Positions 25,071 to 35,665 of a stretch of 64,000 nucleotides of DNA are shown here, piece by piece (positions within the stretch are counted from its first letter, which is position 1; every line of letters begins with the position of its first letter). The stretch is taken from positions 32,865,448 to 32,929,447 of the forward strand of contig OZ022510.1 of the NCBI GenBank assembly GCA_963989385.1, written 5' to 3'. Below the pieces are notes generated by a model that saw only the letters and a list, made by a program, of their open reading frames with translations, had not been told where the DNA came from and searched no databases. The stretch is from Ctena decussata. Taxonomy: Eukaryota; Mollusca; Bivalvia; Lucinida; Lucinidae. The translations under genes and the position numbers were made by a program.

Positions 25071-27239
25071 ACAAGAGAGTCATGAGGCCCTGAACCGCTC
25101 ACCTGAGCAATTGGCAAAGTGGCTTTTTCTTATGTCTGAAATTGTCAAAATATGAGTCTTGGGTCAAAAGTCAAAGAATGACCATGATCTCTTGTATTTA
25201 TAAATCTTCATGTACTCATTAAGACAACCGTATATCCCATTTTTAGGCCAAAATCTTCATAAATTTCCATAAAATCTTATGTTCTAGCATTTTCCCATAT
25301 TTGACCATGCCGCAAAACAGGTCAAGGTAAACACAAGGTCATCATTTGAACAATCTTGGTAGTACTCTAGTACTCCATGCTACTTACCAAGTTTCAAGGC
25401 CATAGGTGCATTGGTTCTGGTGAATAAAAATATCAAAGGCTTATACCATAAATGGGTATGGCGGCCATGTTGGTCATGTGACATGGACCGTTTGAACAAA
25501 TTTTAGTTCATTCAACCCCTGGAGGCTTTATATGAAATTTGTTAACAATTGGTCTTTTGGCTTTTTAGGAAATGTTTGAAAATGTCAAAATATGAGAGAC
25601 CTGGGTCAAAAGTCAAAGAATGACCTTGACCTCTTGTACTCATAAATCTTCATATACTCATTAAAATGACTGTATATACCAATTTTTAAGCCAAAATCTT
25701 CAAAACATTCCATGAGCCCTTATATTCTACATTTTCCCATATCTGACCTTGTCGCAAAAATAGGTCAAGGTCAACCCAAGGTCATCTTTTGAGCAACTGT
25801 GGTAGTACTCGAGTACCTTATGCTACATACCAAGTTTCAAGGTCATTGGTCCATTGGTTCTGGAGAAGAAGATTCTTTTAGGCCTTTTACCATATATGGG
25901 CGTGGCGGCCATGTACGTCATGTGATCTAGACTGTTTGAACAAATTTTTGTTCAATCAACCCTTGGAGGCTCTTTCAGAAATTTGTTTACAATTGGCCCT
26001 TGGCTTTTGAGGAAATATTTGAAAATGTCAGAATATGAGAGATCAGGGCCAAAGGTCAAAGTATGACCGTCACCGTTTGTACTCACAGTTCTTCATCATC
26101 TCAGTAAGACGACTGTACATACCATTTTTAAGGCCAAAATCTTCAAAACTCTCCATGAAATCTTATCTCCCGGCATTTTCCCATTTTTGACCTTGCCGCA
26201 AAAATGGTCAAGGTCAACACAAGGTCATCATTTGAACAACCTTGGTAGTACTCGAGTACTTAATGCTACTTACCAAGTGTCAAGGCCATCTGCCTATTGG
26301 TTCTGGAGAAGAAGATTTTTTATGCTTTTTACCATATAAGGGCGTGGCGGCCATTTTGGTCATGTGACCTAAACTATTTGAATATATTTTGGTTCCATTA
26401 ACCCCTGGAGACTCTATATGACATTTGGTTACAATTGGCTTAGTGGCTTTTGAGGAGATGTTTGAAATTGTTGAAATATGAGAGACTTTGGTCAAAGGTC
26501 AAAGAATGACCTTGATTTCTCATACCCATAAATCTTCATGTACTCATGAAGGTGAATGTATGTATGAGCCGCCACACGAGAAAACCAACAATGTGGTTGT
26601 GCGCCCAGCGCAGACTCAGATCAGCCTGGGCATCCGTCCAGCATGATCAGAGTCTTCGCTGTCCGCATGGCGGTAGCTTGGACCCTTAGCTATGATTTAA
26701 GCGCTTAGCTCAGAGTCTGGTCAGACTGGGCGGATGCCCAGGCTGATCTGAGTCTGCGCTGGGTGCACAACCACATTGCTGGTTTTCTCGTGTCGCGGCT
26801 CATACCAATTTTTAGCTCAAAATCGTCAACAGTTTCCAAGATATCATATGTTGTAGCATTTTGCCATATAAAAGCTCAAGGAAGCAAATTTGACCTTACC
26901 GTAAAAAAGGTCAAGGTCAACCCAAGGTCATAATTTGAACAATCTTGGTAGTCCTTGTGTACCAAATGCTACATACCAAGTTTCAAGGCCATCGGCTTAT
27001 TGGTTCTGGAGAAGAAGATATTTCCAGGTTTTTACCATATATGGGCATGGCAACAATGTTGGTCAAGTGACCAGGACCATTTGAACAACTTTTCGTTCCT
27101 AAGACCCCTGGAGGCTAGATATGAAATTTGGGTACAGTTGGCCCAGCGGTTTCAGAGGAGAAGTCGTTTGCAATTGTGGACGGACGGCGGAGCCTTACCA
27201 TCCTATAAGCTCCCCCGGAGCCGCTGGCTCAGGTGAGCT
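25071..27239 (+). mobile_element. Tandem-core, hairpin-ended element 4
   Basis: Starts ACAAGAGAGTCATGAGGCCC with GCTCACCTGAGC following, and ends in a hairpin (GGAGCCGCTGGCTC then AGGTGAGCT) before AAAATCT. The core is four units of about 438-446 bp; the marker GAAAATGTCAAAATATGAGAG lies at about 25137, 25575, 26021 and 26464. Each unit carries AGGTCAAGGTCA-type blocks. A 236-bp palindromic MITE is nested in the last unit. It encodes no protein. Confidence 0.7.
26566..26801. mobile_element. Palindromic MITE C, copy 2 (nested)
   Basis: 236 bp from GAGCCGCCACACGAG to CGTGTCGCGGCTC. Arms of about 100 bp pair (CAGATCAGCCTGGGCATCCG with CGGATGCCCAGGCTGATCTG). It interrupts a tandem unit of the surrounding element, whose sequence ATACCAATTTTTA resumes on the right. 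Confidence 0.9.
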
Positions 27240-27344
27240 AAAAATCTAAGAAAAGAATGGGACACCTAAGATAATTACCGTAAGTATACCAAAAGGCGGA
27301 ACAGTGTGGTTTTACAAAGCAGTAGTAAGTCCAAAAGTTAAAGA

Positions 27345-27425
27345 TGGCATAGCAAACAGTGTCGACCCTGATCAGACTGCTCCTCGAGGAGCAGTATGAT
27401 CGGGGTCTGAGCTGTTTGCTAACAC
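27345..27425. repeat. Short fold-back (about 75 bp), GATCAG family
   Basis: GCAAACAGTGTCGACC... and CTGCTCCTCGAGGAGCAG form the centre, with GGGTCTGAGCTGTTTGC as the other arm. Similar short palindromes lie at 28204-28272, about 39305-39345, 53150-53215 and 53795-53845. Confidence 0.7.
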
Positions 27426-28160
27426 CTATCTATCCCAATACCTAGAATATTCCGGTACTTCTAACAACAGGATATTTGCCAGTTTGACATAATCTTTCGC
27501 CAACTCCGGATCATACTCTGCCACTAAACTATTGCCTGGAGTAAACATTCTGTATCTGAGATCAATATTCAAACTTAATTGCAGTTTTCAAGTGCACGCC
27601 TGAGACCTCTTGAAATAGTTCGTGAAAGAAATGCAATCTCAGCATGAAAATCAAATCAGCAAGATTGTCATCAATCCGGAAGTGACACAAAATTTTAAGT
27701 GCAGTTTAAATCTGAGATGTTGCAAGTATAACGGGTTAAAAGCACAAAAAATTAATGCATACAACAGATATTTTTTCCTTCCAATAATACTTTCCAACGA
27801 GCAGCTTAATTCTGAGCTGGGTAAAAGCACATATTCACATAGCAGCAAAGTTTTTTTTTCTGTCTGCCTTAGGTGGAAAGGTACACCTTCTTATTTTCCG
27901 CTCTTGTTATAAAGGGAAATGGCTTTTGTGATATCCTCTTTGCTTCAATTGGCAACGAAACCATTCCAAAATGGCGACTTCTGTCCAAAGAAATTATTTC
28001 ACCTGGAGGAGCAACTTCTTTCATTTAACAGTTAACTTTCATTTAGAGGGGAGGCAAAAAAGAAATTGGAAGAGTTGCTTTCCCTGAAGGCGTTATTCGC
28101 CATTTTTATTTTTCTCCTTTCTCAGTGAAGGTCAGCTCTCGATGGAAAGTATCAGGTCGA

Positions 28161-28360
28161 GTCGGATGACTTCGGACAGCGGGTAAATTCGGACATACAA
28201 GTACCATTGCAAACAGTGAAAATCCAAATGAGACGGCTCATAATGTCTCATCAGGATTTGAACTGTTTGTCCAGTTAATATTATTTTAATTCCAAACAAC
28301 TGACATATAAAGGAAACAATGTCACTGTCCGAATTTACCGACTGTCCGAATTTTCCCGAC
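28161..28360. mobile_element. 200-bp TIR element containing a short palindrome
   Basis: The ends are 35-bp inverted repeats with about 30 matches (GTCGGATGACTTCGGACAGC... and ...CTGTCCGAATTTTCCCGAC). Each end holds two copies of TTCGGACA. Between them sits a fold-back of the GATCAG family (28204-28272; GCAAACAGTGAAAATCC...GGATTTGAACTGTTTG). Target duplication not clear. Confidence 0.65.
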
Positions 28361-28479
28361 TTTATCCTAACTCCTCTAGGAACAAATTCTTCCCTTTAAG
28401 AGATGACCCCATTTGAGAAGGGTTTTGTCGTTCAGGGAGGCATACATGACATTTATCACACCTGCTTATCTATGTTTTC

Positions 28480-28772
28480 TTCAAGAGCTGTTACGAAACG
28501 AAAAAAATCATAGATACCAAAACGACCTGATGGCCAGGTCGTTTGGTAACTATGGCTATTTCGTTTCGTAACAGCTCTTTTTCGTTTCGTAATGACAAGG
28601 TCGTTTGGTACTTTTTCGTTTCGTAACATCTGTTTTTCGTTTCGTAACAACGAAAAAGAGCTGATATGAAACGAAAAAGAGGCATAGTTACTAAACGATC
28701 TGATGACCAGGTCTTTAGTAACTATGACTTTTTCGTTTCGTAACTGCTCTTTTTCGTTTCGTAACAGCCCTT
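28480..28772. repeat. Palindromic array of a TTTTTCGTTTCGTAA motif
   Basis: Eight copies or near-copies of TTTTTCGTTTCGTAA lie within 290 bp, in both orientations (minus at about 28491 and 28668; plus at about 28558, 28578, 28615, 28634, 28729 and 28751). They alternate with AACGACCTGATGGCCAGGTCGTTTGG-like palindromes (near 28523 and 28700), so the whole block folds on itself. Minus-strand frames repeat the peptide LLRNEK, a by-product of the DNA repeat. Not a recognised family. Confidence 0.85.
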
Positions 28773-30487
28773 GTATATACATACTTAACCAGGGCTGTTT
28801 TATGTTGTTTTTTTTTTGTTGTAGTAATGTCAACGTGATATTTGGAAAACGTGTTAATCTAGGACCAGAGCAGATTGCGTTCTAGTTTCAAAAAATACTC
28901 CAGCTAATGCAATATTCAGACGGTATTTGTCAGCTAAATCTCTGAGCAAACTCGCCTGAACAAATACCTTGTCGTTTGTCATTTCCTTCTGCAATCTTAA
29001 TCAAATGTAAGAACACTCGAAGTGAATTTTTATTGTACAGTATGAGATGCCAACCAGAAACAAAAATATACAGAATGTTCCATAATCGTAAATAATAGTC
29101 GTTTAAGGTATATGAGTAAACATATGAGTTAGCAGACTTCTTATTTTTGTTGTTCTTTACAGTTTAGAATACAAAATAGACGTACATGCTGCTTAAAAAG
29201 TGTTTTATAAGGACAGATCAAAGGGTACTTTTCTGCGCAGAAATCTAAAAAAATTGACATCGTTATTGAAAATTTACATAGTGCTGAAGGTGCGTTATTG
29301 CATAATGAGGAGCGTCCTAGCAATTATTTATTCCAACTCTTTCTCAAATTGTAATGTAGACCAGATGAAAATGGTAGCTTTTTCTCAAATGTTGAACCAT
29401 ACACAAAGTAAATGAAACAGTGGACGCAGTTATTAAATATAGGGTAGCAAGCATACCTATGTAACACCTACAGTATAAATAATACATTACAGACATGATA
29501 TGGTGTGTAGATAAAATTGTTCAACCTTGTTAAAATAGTCTCACCTGTCTCACCTGTGTGGTTTGACAAAAAAAAATTGGACACAGACCGCATCTTTTTT
29601 CATCTGCTCAGCCTGATAATGTGCCATGATTTTAAAAATGTTTTTTTTTTTTTTTCATAACAGAATTTTAAGCAACTGTTCAAGATATATTCATATTTGT
29701 TGTACAGACTGACAATGACCTACTTTTCTCTGAAGAGACTGGACCGATTGAAGCCATTTTGCTTATGGAACCTTACTGGTCGGAGAAATGAAGAAATTGT
29801 TCACCGCATCATGATAACTAGGATGGCTGTCATGCCCATATATGATTAAAAGGGTTAAAGGGTCCATATATGGTTAAAGCCTTTAAAATCTTCTCCGGTG
29901 GGGAAATGACATGAACAGCACATACCTCGAGGTCTATGAAATAATATCTGGCAATATATGCAACTAAACTTAACTTCGATTTCAAATGTTGAGTATGTTT
30001 TTCTAAAAAGCTAACCACTTTAAAAATGATTTCCGTATAAGACAAGGGATAGTATTCAACTGCTGTTGATCACAGTACCAAGACGGTCGCCAAGAGCATA
30101 TACGACAAAAAAAAACTAAAGCAGAATGGGTCTACAAATGAAATGCAGATGAATTTAAAAAGCCGGTATGTAGTCAGGTACTCGAGTACTGTCAACTTCC
30201 TTGAAATGAAGATACTATGTTGATGTCCAGTAAACTTTGGTTTTGTTTTGACAAAGAGGCCTGTCATTATCATTTGACCTGGACCTCTTGAACACTCCAT
30301 CTTTCACTGTCTTAAGCTAGTGTTATAAGCCTTGATGATTGGTCACCTCTGATGATGCTCAAATCAATATGGTCCTCCGGATTAATAATGTCAGCTATAA
30401 ACCATTGCCTGACAATCACAGTACCATTTAAATTTCAGCATCTGCAGAAAAAAATGAAATCACAAAAATAGAAACTGAAGTAGAAAT
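28773..30487. other. No gene or repeat recognised
   Basis: AT-rich, several short frames, T run at 29641-29656. Nothing supports a gene. Confidence 0.4.
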
Positions 30488-30723
30488 GAGCCGCGACACG
30501 ACAAAACCAACAATGTGGTTGTGCGCCCAGCGCAGACTCAGATCAGCCTGGGCATCCGCCCAGTCTGATCAGAGTCTTCGCTGTCCGCATGAAGGTAGCT
30601 TAGACCCATAGCTACCCTTTAAGCGCTTAGGGAAGACTCTGCTCAGACTAGGCAGATGCCCAGGCTGATCTGAGTCTGCGCTGGGCGCACAACCACATTG
30701 TTGGTTTTGTCGCGTCGCGGCTC
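30488..30723. mobile_element. Palindromic MITE C, copy 3
   Basis: 236 bp, GAGCCGCGACACGACAAAAC to GTCGCGTCGCGGCTC. Flanks read AAAT on both sides (left 30484-30487, right 30724-30727), a possible 4-bp target duplication. Confidence 0.9.
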
Positions 30724-31129
30724 AAATAAATCAGCAATACGGGAGAGATACGAGGAAAATTTAGACGATCGAAGTATGAGTGTTACAACCACAAATGAAA
30801 TAACTCCCAGATACTTGTCTTAAAGAGTTTCGGAACACCGCCATATCTTCCGCTAGAGTTTCAAAGGGAATCAACTGTAATGCTTTTCTATTTGCTTGCC
30901 GGAACGACGACCCTTTTTGAGAATTGGATTCTTCTTAAAAAAAGAATTCTCCTCTAGGGAAATCTTTCCTCTAGATTTGAACTCCATTCAGAAGGGATGC
31001 AAAAATGGAAATGGCAAAGTTGCTTCCCCTGAAGTTAAACCAATTCACCTTACAGCATATGCCAGCTGTGTATGCTCACACAAACCTGCACATACGTATG
31101 GGGTGCCGCTTATCTATTTATTCACTATT

Positions 31130-31310
31130 TATGGGTATCCATTAATCGAATTTTGGATATATATAATTCGATTTATCGATATCCATAAACCGAATTATTG
31201 GATGTCCATTATTCGATTGATGGATATAAAAAATACTGCATAATATTGGATATCCAGAATTCCATTTATGGATATCCATAAATCGAATTATTGATATCCA
31301 TAATTCCATA
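31130..31310. repeat. AT-rich array of ATGGATATCCAT / AATTCGA words
   Basis: The self-complementary word GGATATCCA(T) and the word ATAATTCGA/TCGAATTA alternate about ten times. Simple palindromic array; not coding. Confidence 0.75.
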
Positions 31311-31400
31311 TACAGTCAAACCTCGATAATTCGAACTGACAGGGACCTCACTATTTCATTCGAATTATCTGTAGTTCGAATTTTCGAATTCGGCCTTTCC
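31311..31400 (+). mobile_element. Solitary pogo/Tigger-like left terminus
   Basis: TA then CAGTCAAACCTCGATAATTC, followed by a second inverted TTCGAATTATC near 31359. Tips of this form (CAGTCAAACCTCG) are typical of pogo/Tigger-type elements. No matching right tip was found in the window, so this is a truncated end or fragment. Confidence 0.5.
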
Positions 31401-31598
31401 CGTTCATTTCCGTACATTTTCGGAATTCGTTATTACGGCAGTTTTCAGGCAGTCCCGTATTTTATTTCTCTATGCTTACTGACGTTCATGGATTTACAAA
31501 TCAGTGAAAACAAAATCAGAACGTAGAATAATCAACATTACATACTGGAAACATCCAAAGTATCCACGATCATTTAATATCGCGAGACACCCCTCTAT

Positions 31599-32660
31599 GG
31601 CAAGCCAAATGCACACTAATTAGAAAAACCTGGTTTTTCTCAGAAAAACCTGGTTTTGCGATTTGATAAACCAGGTTTTTCTCAGATAAACCAGGTTTTT
31701 CTCTGATAAACCAGGTTTTTCTCTTGTTAAACCAGGTTTTTCTCAGATAAACCAGGTTTTTCTCAGATAAACCAGGTTTTTCTCTGAAACTTATGATAGC
31801 AAGAGATAAACCTGGTTTTTCTCGAAAAACCAGGTTTAACAGTGAAAAACTTGGTTTTCCTTTTGTTAAACCAGGTTTTTCTGAGATAAACCAGGTTTTT
31901 CTCTTGTTATCCTAGGTTTTCATTTCTAATGTGCCTTTTCAGCTGAAAAACCTGGTTTAACAGAGAAAACCCCGGTATATCGAGAGGAAACCTAGGTTTT
32001 CTCTTGAAAACCTAGGTTTTCTTAGATAAACCAGGTTTTTCTCAGATAAACCAGGTTTTTCTCTAGAGATTTGAAAAACCTGGTATATCGAGAGAAAACC
32101 TAGGTTTTCTCTTGAAAACCTAGGTTTTCTCTTGATAAACCAGGGTTTTCTTAGATAAACCAGGTTTTTCTCTCCTAAACCTGGTTTTTCATTGTGTAGA
32201 GGCAAGCCAAATGCACACTAACTTAGAGATATACCAGGTATTTCTTATAAGTGTGAAAAGCGCAAAACTTAATATATCTGGAGAAAAACCTGGTTTATCT
32301 ATCTATTCACATGACTTGTAATCACAAGTTTCTCTCAATTTCATTGGCTAATGAGAAAAACTAGGTTTTTCAAATGAGTGTACATCTGGTGAAAAACCTG
32401 GTTTATCTCTCCTGTCACGTGACCTGTAATCACAAGTTTCTCTCAATTTCATTGGCTATTGAGAAAAACCAGGTTTTTCTAATTATACATTTGGATAGCG
32501 AAACATAGTATATCTGGAGAAAAACCTGGTTTTTCTCTCTAGTCACGTGATTTGTTATCACAGGTTTCTCTCAATTTCATTGGCTAATGAGAAAAAACAG
32601 GTTTTTCTCTGCAGTTACCACGTGATTTGATATCGCAAGTTTCTAGCAATTTGACTGGAT
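31599..32660 (+). repeat. AAACCAGGTTT array 1 with 20-bp period
   Basis: Bounded by GGCAAGCCAAATGCACACTA at 31599 and again, in direct orientation, at 32201. Between the two borders the 20-bp word GATAAACCAGGTTTTTCTCA and its complement are repeated about 25 times. From 32220 to about 32660 the same motif is spaced by blocks with CACGTGA, ATCACAAGTTTCTCTCAATT and TTCATTGGCTA (units of about 120 bp). A matching array in reverse orientation lies at 60416-61211. Open frames with repeats like EKPGLSEKNLVYLRK result from a 60-bp (3 x 20) reading. Confidence 0.9.
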
Positions 32661-33372
32661 GGAGTGATTTTTGCAAAACCATGTTTTACAACATCTGATT
32701 GGACAAGCTATAATAAGGATATCGACCTGCTACAATAATCATGCTTCCGCTTCTGTTTTTATTACCTGTGTATTAGCTTTCGTAGATAAGAGGACACGCG
32801 CGCACACTTCCAATAATCGCCAATGTCACCAGCAGTGTTGGGGGTCATAAAATACATATATACATGCATACAGGATTTTTGTGTATTGCGCAAAAAGTAG
32901 GACAAATAAAACTCTGGATCTGTACTTCACAAAGGAATTCTCTCTTTTTTTATCTGCGCAGAGTGGGAAGTTTTAGCGCAGTGACAATTACGAAATCGAA
33001 AAATAATCAAATGTTTTTGTGCCTAATAAATACATGTATGCTTATCAACGTGATTATTCATCGTTTTATTTTTATTTATTTATTTTTTTTTTCGTTTTGC
33101 CAATTTAAAATTGGTAGTTTGATACTTAAATTCCCTCATAGGCAGCGTGATTATTTTATTTAATTTTATTTATTTTTATTTCTATTTTTATTTTATTTTT
33201 TTTATTTTTGTCAATTTACATTTGATAGTTTGATGATTAAATTTCCACATAGGCAGCCAATATTTTTCCAGCTATTTTATTATTATTTTTTTTTTTAATC
33301 TTTTTTTTTTTACTATATTTATTCTTATTGCACCCCCACCTCCATTTTTGTTCAGCTTTCCGAATCCAATCA
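32661..33372. other. Low-complexity T-rich DNA
   Basis: From about 33060 to 33330 the sequence is mostly (TTTAT)n and T runs, with two similar halves (AATTTAAAATTGGTAGTTTGAT and TCAATTTACATTTGATAGTTTGAT types, about 125 bp apart). No gene. Confidence 0.6.
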
Positions 33373-33607
33373 ATGTTAAAGTGAACGGTACAATAGATGG
33401 ATGGATGGATGAATGGATGACTTGCAGTTTTACGTCCTTTTTAACAGTATTTCAGTCATATCAGGCCGAGGAGATGGTGTTAATGAAAGGCTCTGTGCAA
33501 AGAAACCCCGCTAACGGTTGGAAAGATTTCTGCTTCGAGTGGTGCCCGAACTCGGGGCTGCTAAATCAGTAAGACAGCGCTTAACCTACTAAGCTACCGG
33601 GGCTCCT
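33373..33607 (-). mobile_element. tRNA-derived SINE (second family)
   Basis: On the minus strand the head at about 33607-33535 reads GGAGCCCCGGTAGCTTAGTA..., with an A-box-like TAGCTTAGTAGG and a B-box-like GAGTTCGGGCACC. The 3' part (GATATGACTGAAATACTGTT then AAAAAGGACGTAAAACTGC) is homologous to the SINE A 3' domain, and the tail is (CATC)n at 33390-33420. It abuts the first unit of the 285-bp tandem repeat. Target duplication not identified. Confidence 0.75.
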
Positions 33608-33608
33608 G

Positions 33609-34740
33609 CACTGTAAAAAATTCGTGTTTAGCTACACCAAGCGCAGTGTTATGTTTTCTTTTAAACGGGTGTTACTTTCAATATTACACACTTTTGGGTG
33701 TAGTGTTACACAATGAAGAAATGATACCTTAAACCGTAATAAATATTACACAAAGTTCGGTGTAAAATGCTTAAATCGGTGTTAGATGACACTCGGTGTT
33801 GAATTTCTAAAATCCGAGCGAAACGTTTCTGTGTTCGAGTGTAAGGTTTCCTTGACTATTTTTATAGAAACGTTACACTAGTTCGGTGCTTATCACTGTA
33901 AAAAATTCGTGTTTAGCTATACCAAGCGCAGTGTTATGTTTTCTTTTAAACGGGTGTTACTTTCACCATTACACACTTTTGGGTGTAGTGTTACACAATA
34001 AAGAAATGATACCTTAAACCGTAATAAACAATACACAAAGTTCGGTGTAAAATGCTTAAATCGGTGTTAGATGACACTCGGTGTTGAATTTCTAAAATCC
34101 GAGCGAAACGTTTCTGTGTTCGAGTGTATAGTTTCCTTGACTATTTTTATAGAAACGTTACACTAGTTCGGTGCTTATAAGTAAAAATACACGTGTTTAG
34201 TTACGCCAAACGCAGCGTTATATTTTTATTAAACAGGTGTTAATTTCACCACCAGACACTGTTTGGTGTGGTGTTACACGATGAAGAAACGATACCTTAA
34301 ACCGTAATGCACATTACCCAACGTACGGTGTAAAATGCGCAAATCAGTGTTAGGTGACACTGGGTGCTGAATTGATAAAATCCGAGCTTAACGGGGATGG
34401 TCGGGTGGTGCGATGGTGCTGTGTGTAACTTCCAGTGCCGGGCGTCCTACTGATTTGGATCATTGTAGGGCAAGGGCCTACTGTGCTTGCAGTAGGTGCG
34501 GGTGGGGGTTGTTTGGACATTTTTTCTGGGTGGGGGTTGTTTGGACATTTTTTCTCTCGCCTATCATTTCTCTTTTTCTCCCTCTCTCTGGGAGGCGGCC
34601 CGATATAGACTGAAAAACTGTCTCAAAGGACCGTTAAACCCCAAACAATAAAAAACCGAGCTTAATGTGTGTGTGTTCAAGTGTAACGTTTCCTTGACTA
34701 TTTTTCATAGAAACGTTACACTAGTTCGGTGCTTACATTA
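33609..34740 (+). repeat. 285-bp tandem repeat, three units, third split by a SINE
   Basis: The unit start CACTGTAAAAAATTCGTGTT lies at 33609 and 33894, and a diverged start at about 34178. Units carry TTACACACTTTTGGGTGTAG, GTTCGGTGTAAAATGC and GAAACGTTACACTAGTTCGG. Units 1 and 2 are almost identical; unit 3 is diverged and interrupted by the SINE at 34392-34655, after which AAGTGTAACGTTTCC resumes. Confidence 0.9.
34392..34655 (+). mobile_element. SINE family A, copy 7, with target-site duplication
   Basis: 264 bp flanked by the direct repeat CCGAGCTTAA (34382-34391 and 34656-34665), ending in an A-rich tail (CAATAAAAAA). It contains a 28-bp internal duplication of the GGGTGGGGGTTGTTTGGACA block. 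The TSD and tail show that family A moves by retroposition and fix its sense orientation. Confidence 0.92.
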
Positions 34741-35664
34741 AAAGTCTTCTGGTGTTAAAAGTGCACAATAAATAGTGTTAACACGGTGATGAACGATACT
34801 CCTAATATTGAAACATGTTACCCCAGCTGTAGTGTAACCTATCTAAAGCAGTATGAAATAATTACACTTTTTAGCGTGTATATCGTAGTGTTATTGTCAA
34901 AATGCCCCAAACGCCGTGTAGCAATTATGTTTAAAGTTTTATTTAGCTTTTATTTGCACGATGGAGGAACGAAACTCGTAATTTGGGTTCACATTATTCA
35001 AAAGCATTTTAAGTATAACAATTGACCCTGGTATTAAAATGCTTAAGGCAGACCGTATTATAATACTTCTATTATATGTTATATTTCACGCAGATTTAGC
35101 AGTATTGCAACACGTTTGGATGCTTACTAGTGCCGACACCATGGCACATGTGGACACTATTGCACTGGTCACAGATCTGGCATAGTTTTTTTTATTAATA
35201 CTATATTTAGTTCATATCTCTTTCATTTTAGTTCTCTTGGTCTTTTTACCTTTAAATCTATGGTCATTTATTTTCAGGGAGCTGGAGAGCACTAGCAATT
35301 ATTTTCAGGGAGCTAGGGAGCAAGCTCTTAGTATTGGGGAGCTGGGGAGCACTGTTAGAATGCGATTTTCTGAATTGGTTTTGGCTTCTTGGGGGCTGTG
35401 CCCCCAGACCCCCCCATTTATACATATAAATAATACCATTTTAGTCGTCTTTATATGCCATATATGACTTCTGATGCTCATTCAGACTTGCCGATGCCAG
35501 CATTTGGGGTTCAATTCCTGCTAGAGGGGGAATGACTTCCAGACAGTTTTAGGTAGCATGCTCGAATATTTCTAGGGAGCTGGGGAGCAGCCGAATTACT
35601 TTAAGGGATTTGGGGAGCAGTGGCAAAATACTTTTAGGGAGCACAAGAAAATATTTTAAGGGAG
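34741..35664. other. No gene; AGGGAGCTGGGGAGCA repeats at the right
   Basis: From about 35270 the words AGGGAGCTGGGGAGCA / GGGAGCAAG recur (about 35277, 35309, 35337, 35572, 35604, 35637), leading into the G-rich inverted repeat. No gene. Confidence 0.5.
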
Positions 35665-35665
35665 C

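Noticed and set aside
28456..28833. 125-codon minus frame with repeated LLRNEK peptides as a protein gene
   Set aside because: The peptide repeat is fully explained by the TTTTTCGTTTCGTAA DNA array, present in both orientations.
31313..31600. Complete pogo/Tigger transposon
   Set aside because: Only one terminus (CAGTCAAACCTCG) is present; no matching right tip or transposase.
31957..32205. Repeat protein from the EKPGLSEKNLVYL frames
   Set aside because: Follows from a 20-bp DNA array read in three-unit steps; frames occur on both strands and end at array borders.
33060..33330. Poly-A/T tail marking a processed pseudogene
   Set aside because: The T-rich tract is repetitive low-complexity DNA with no adjacent coding remnant.
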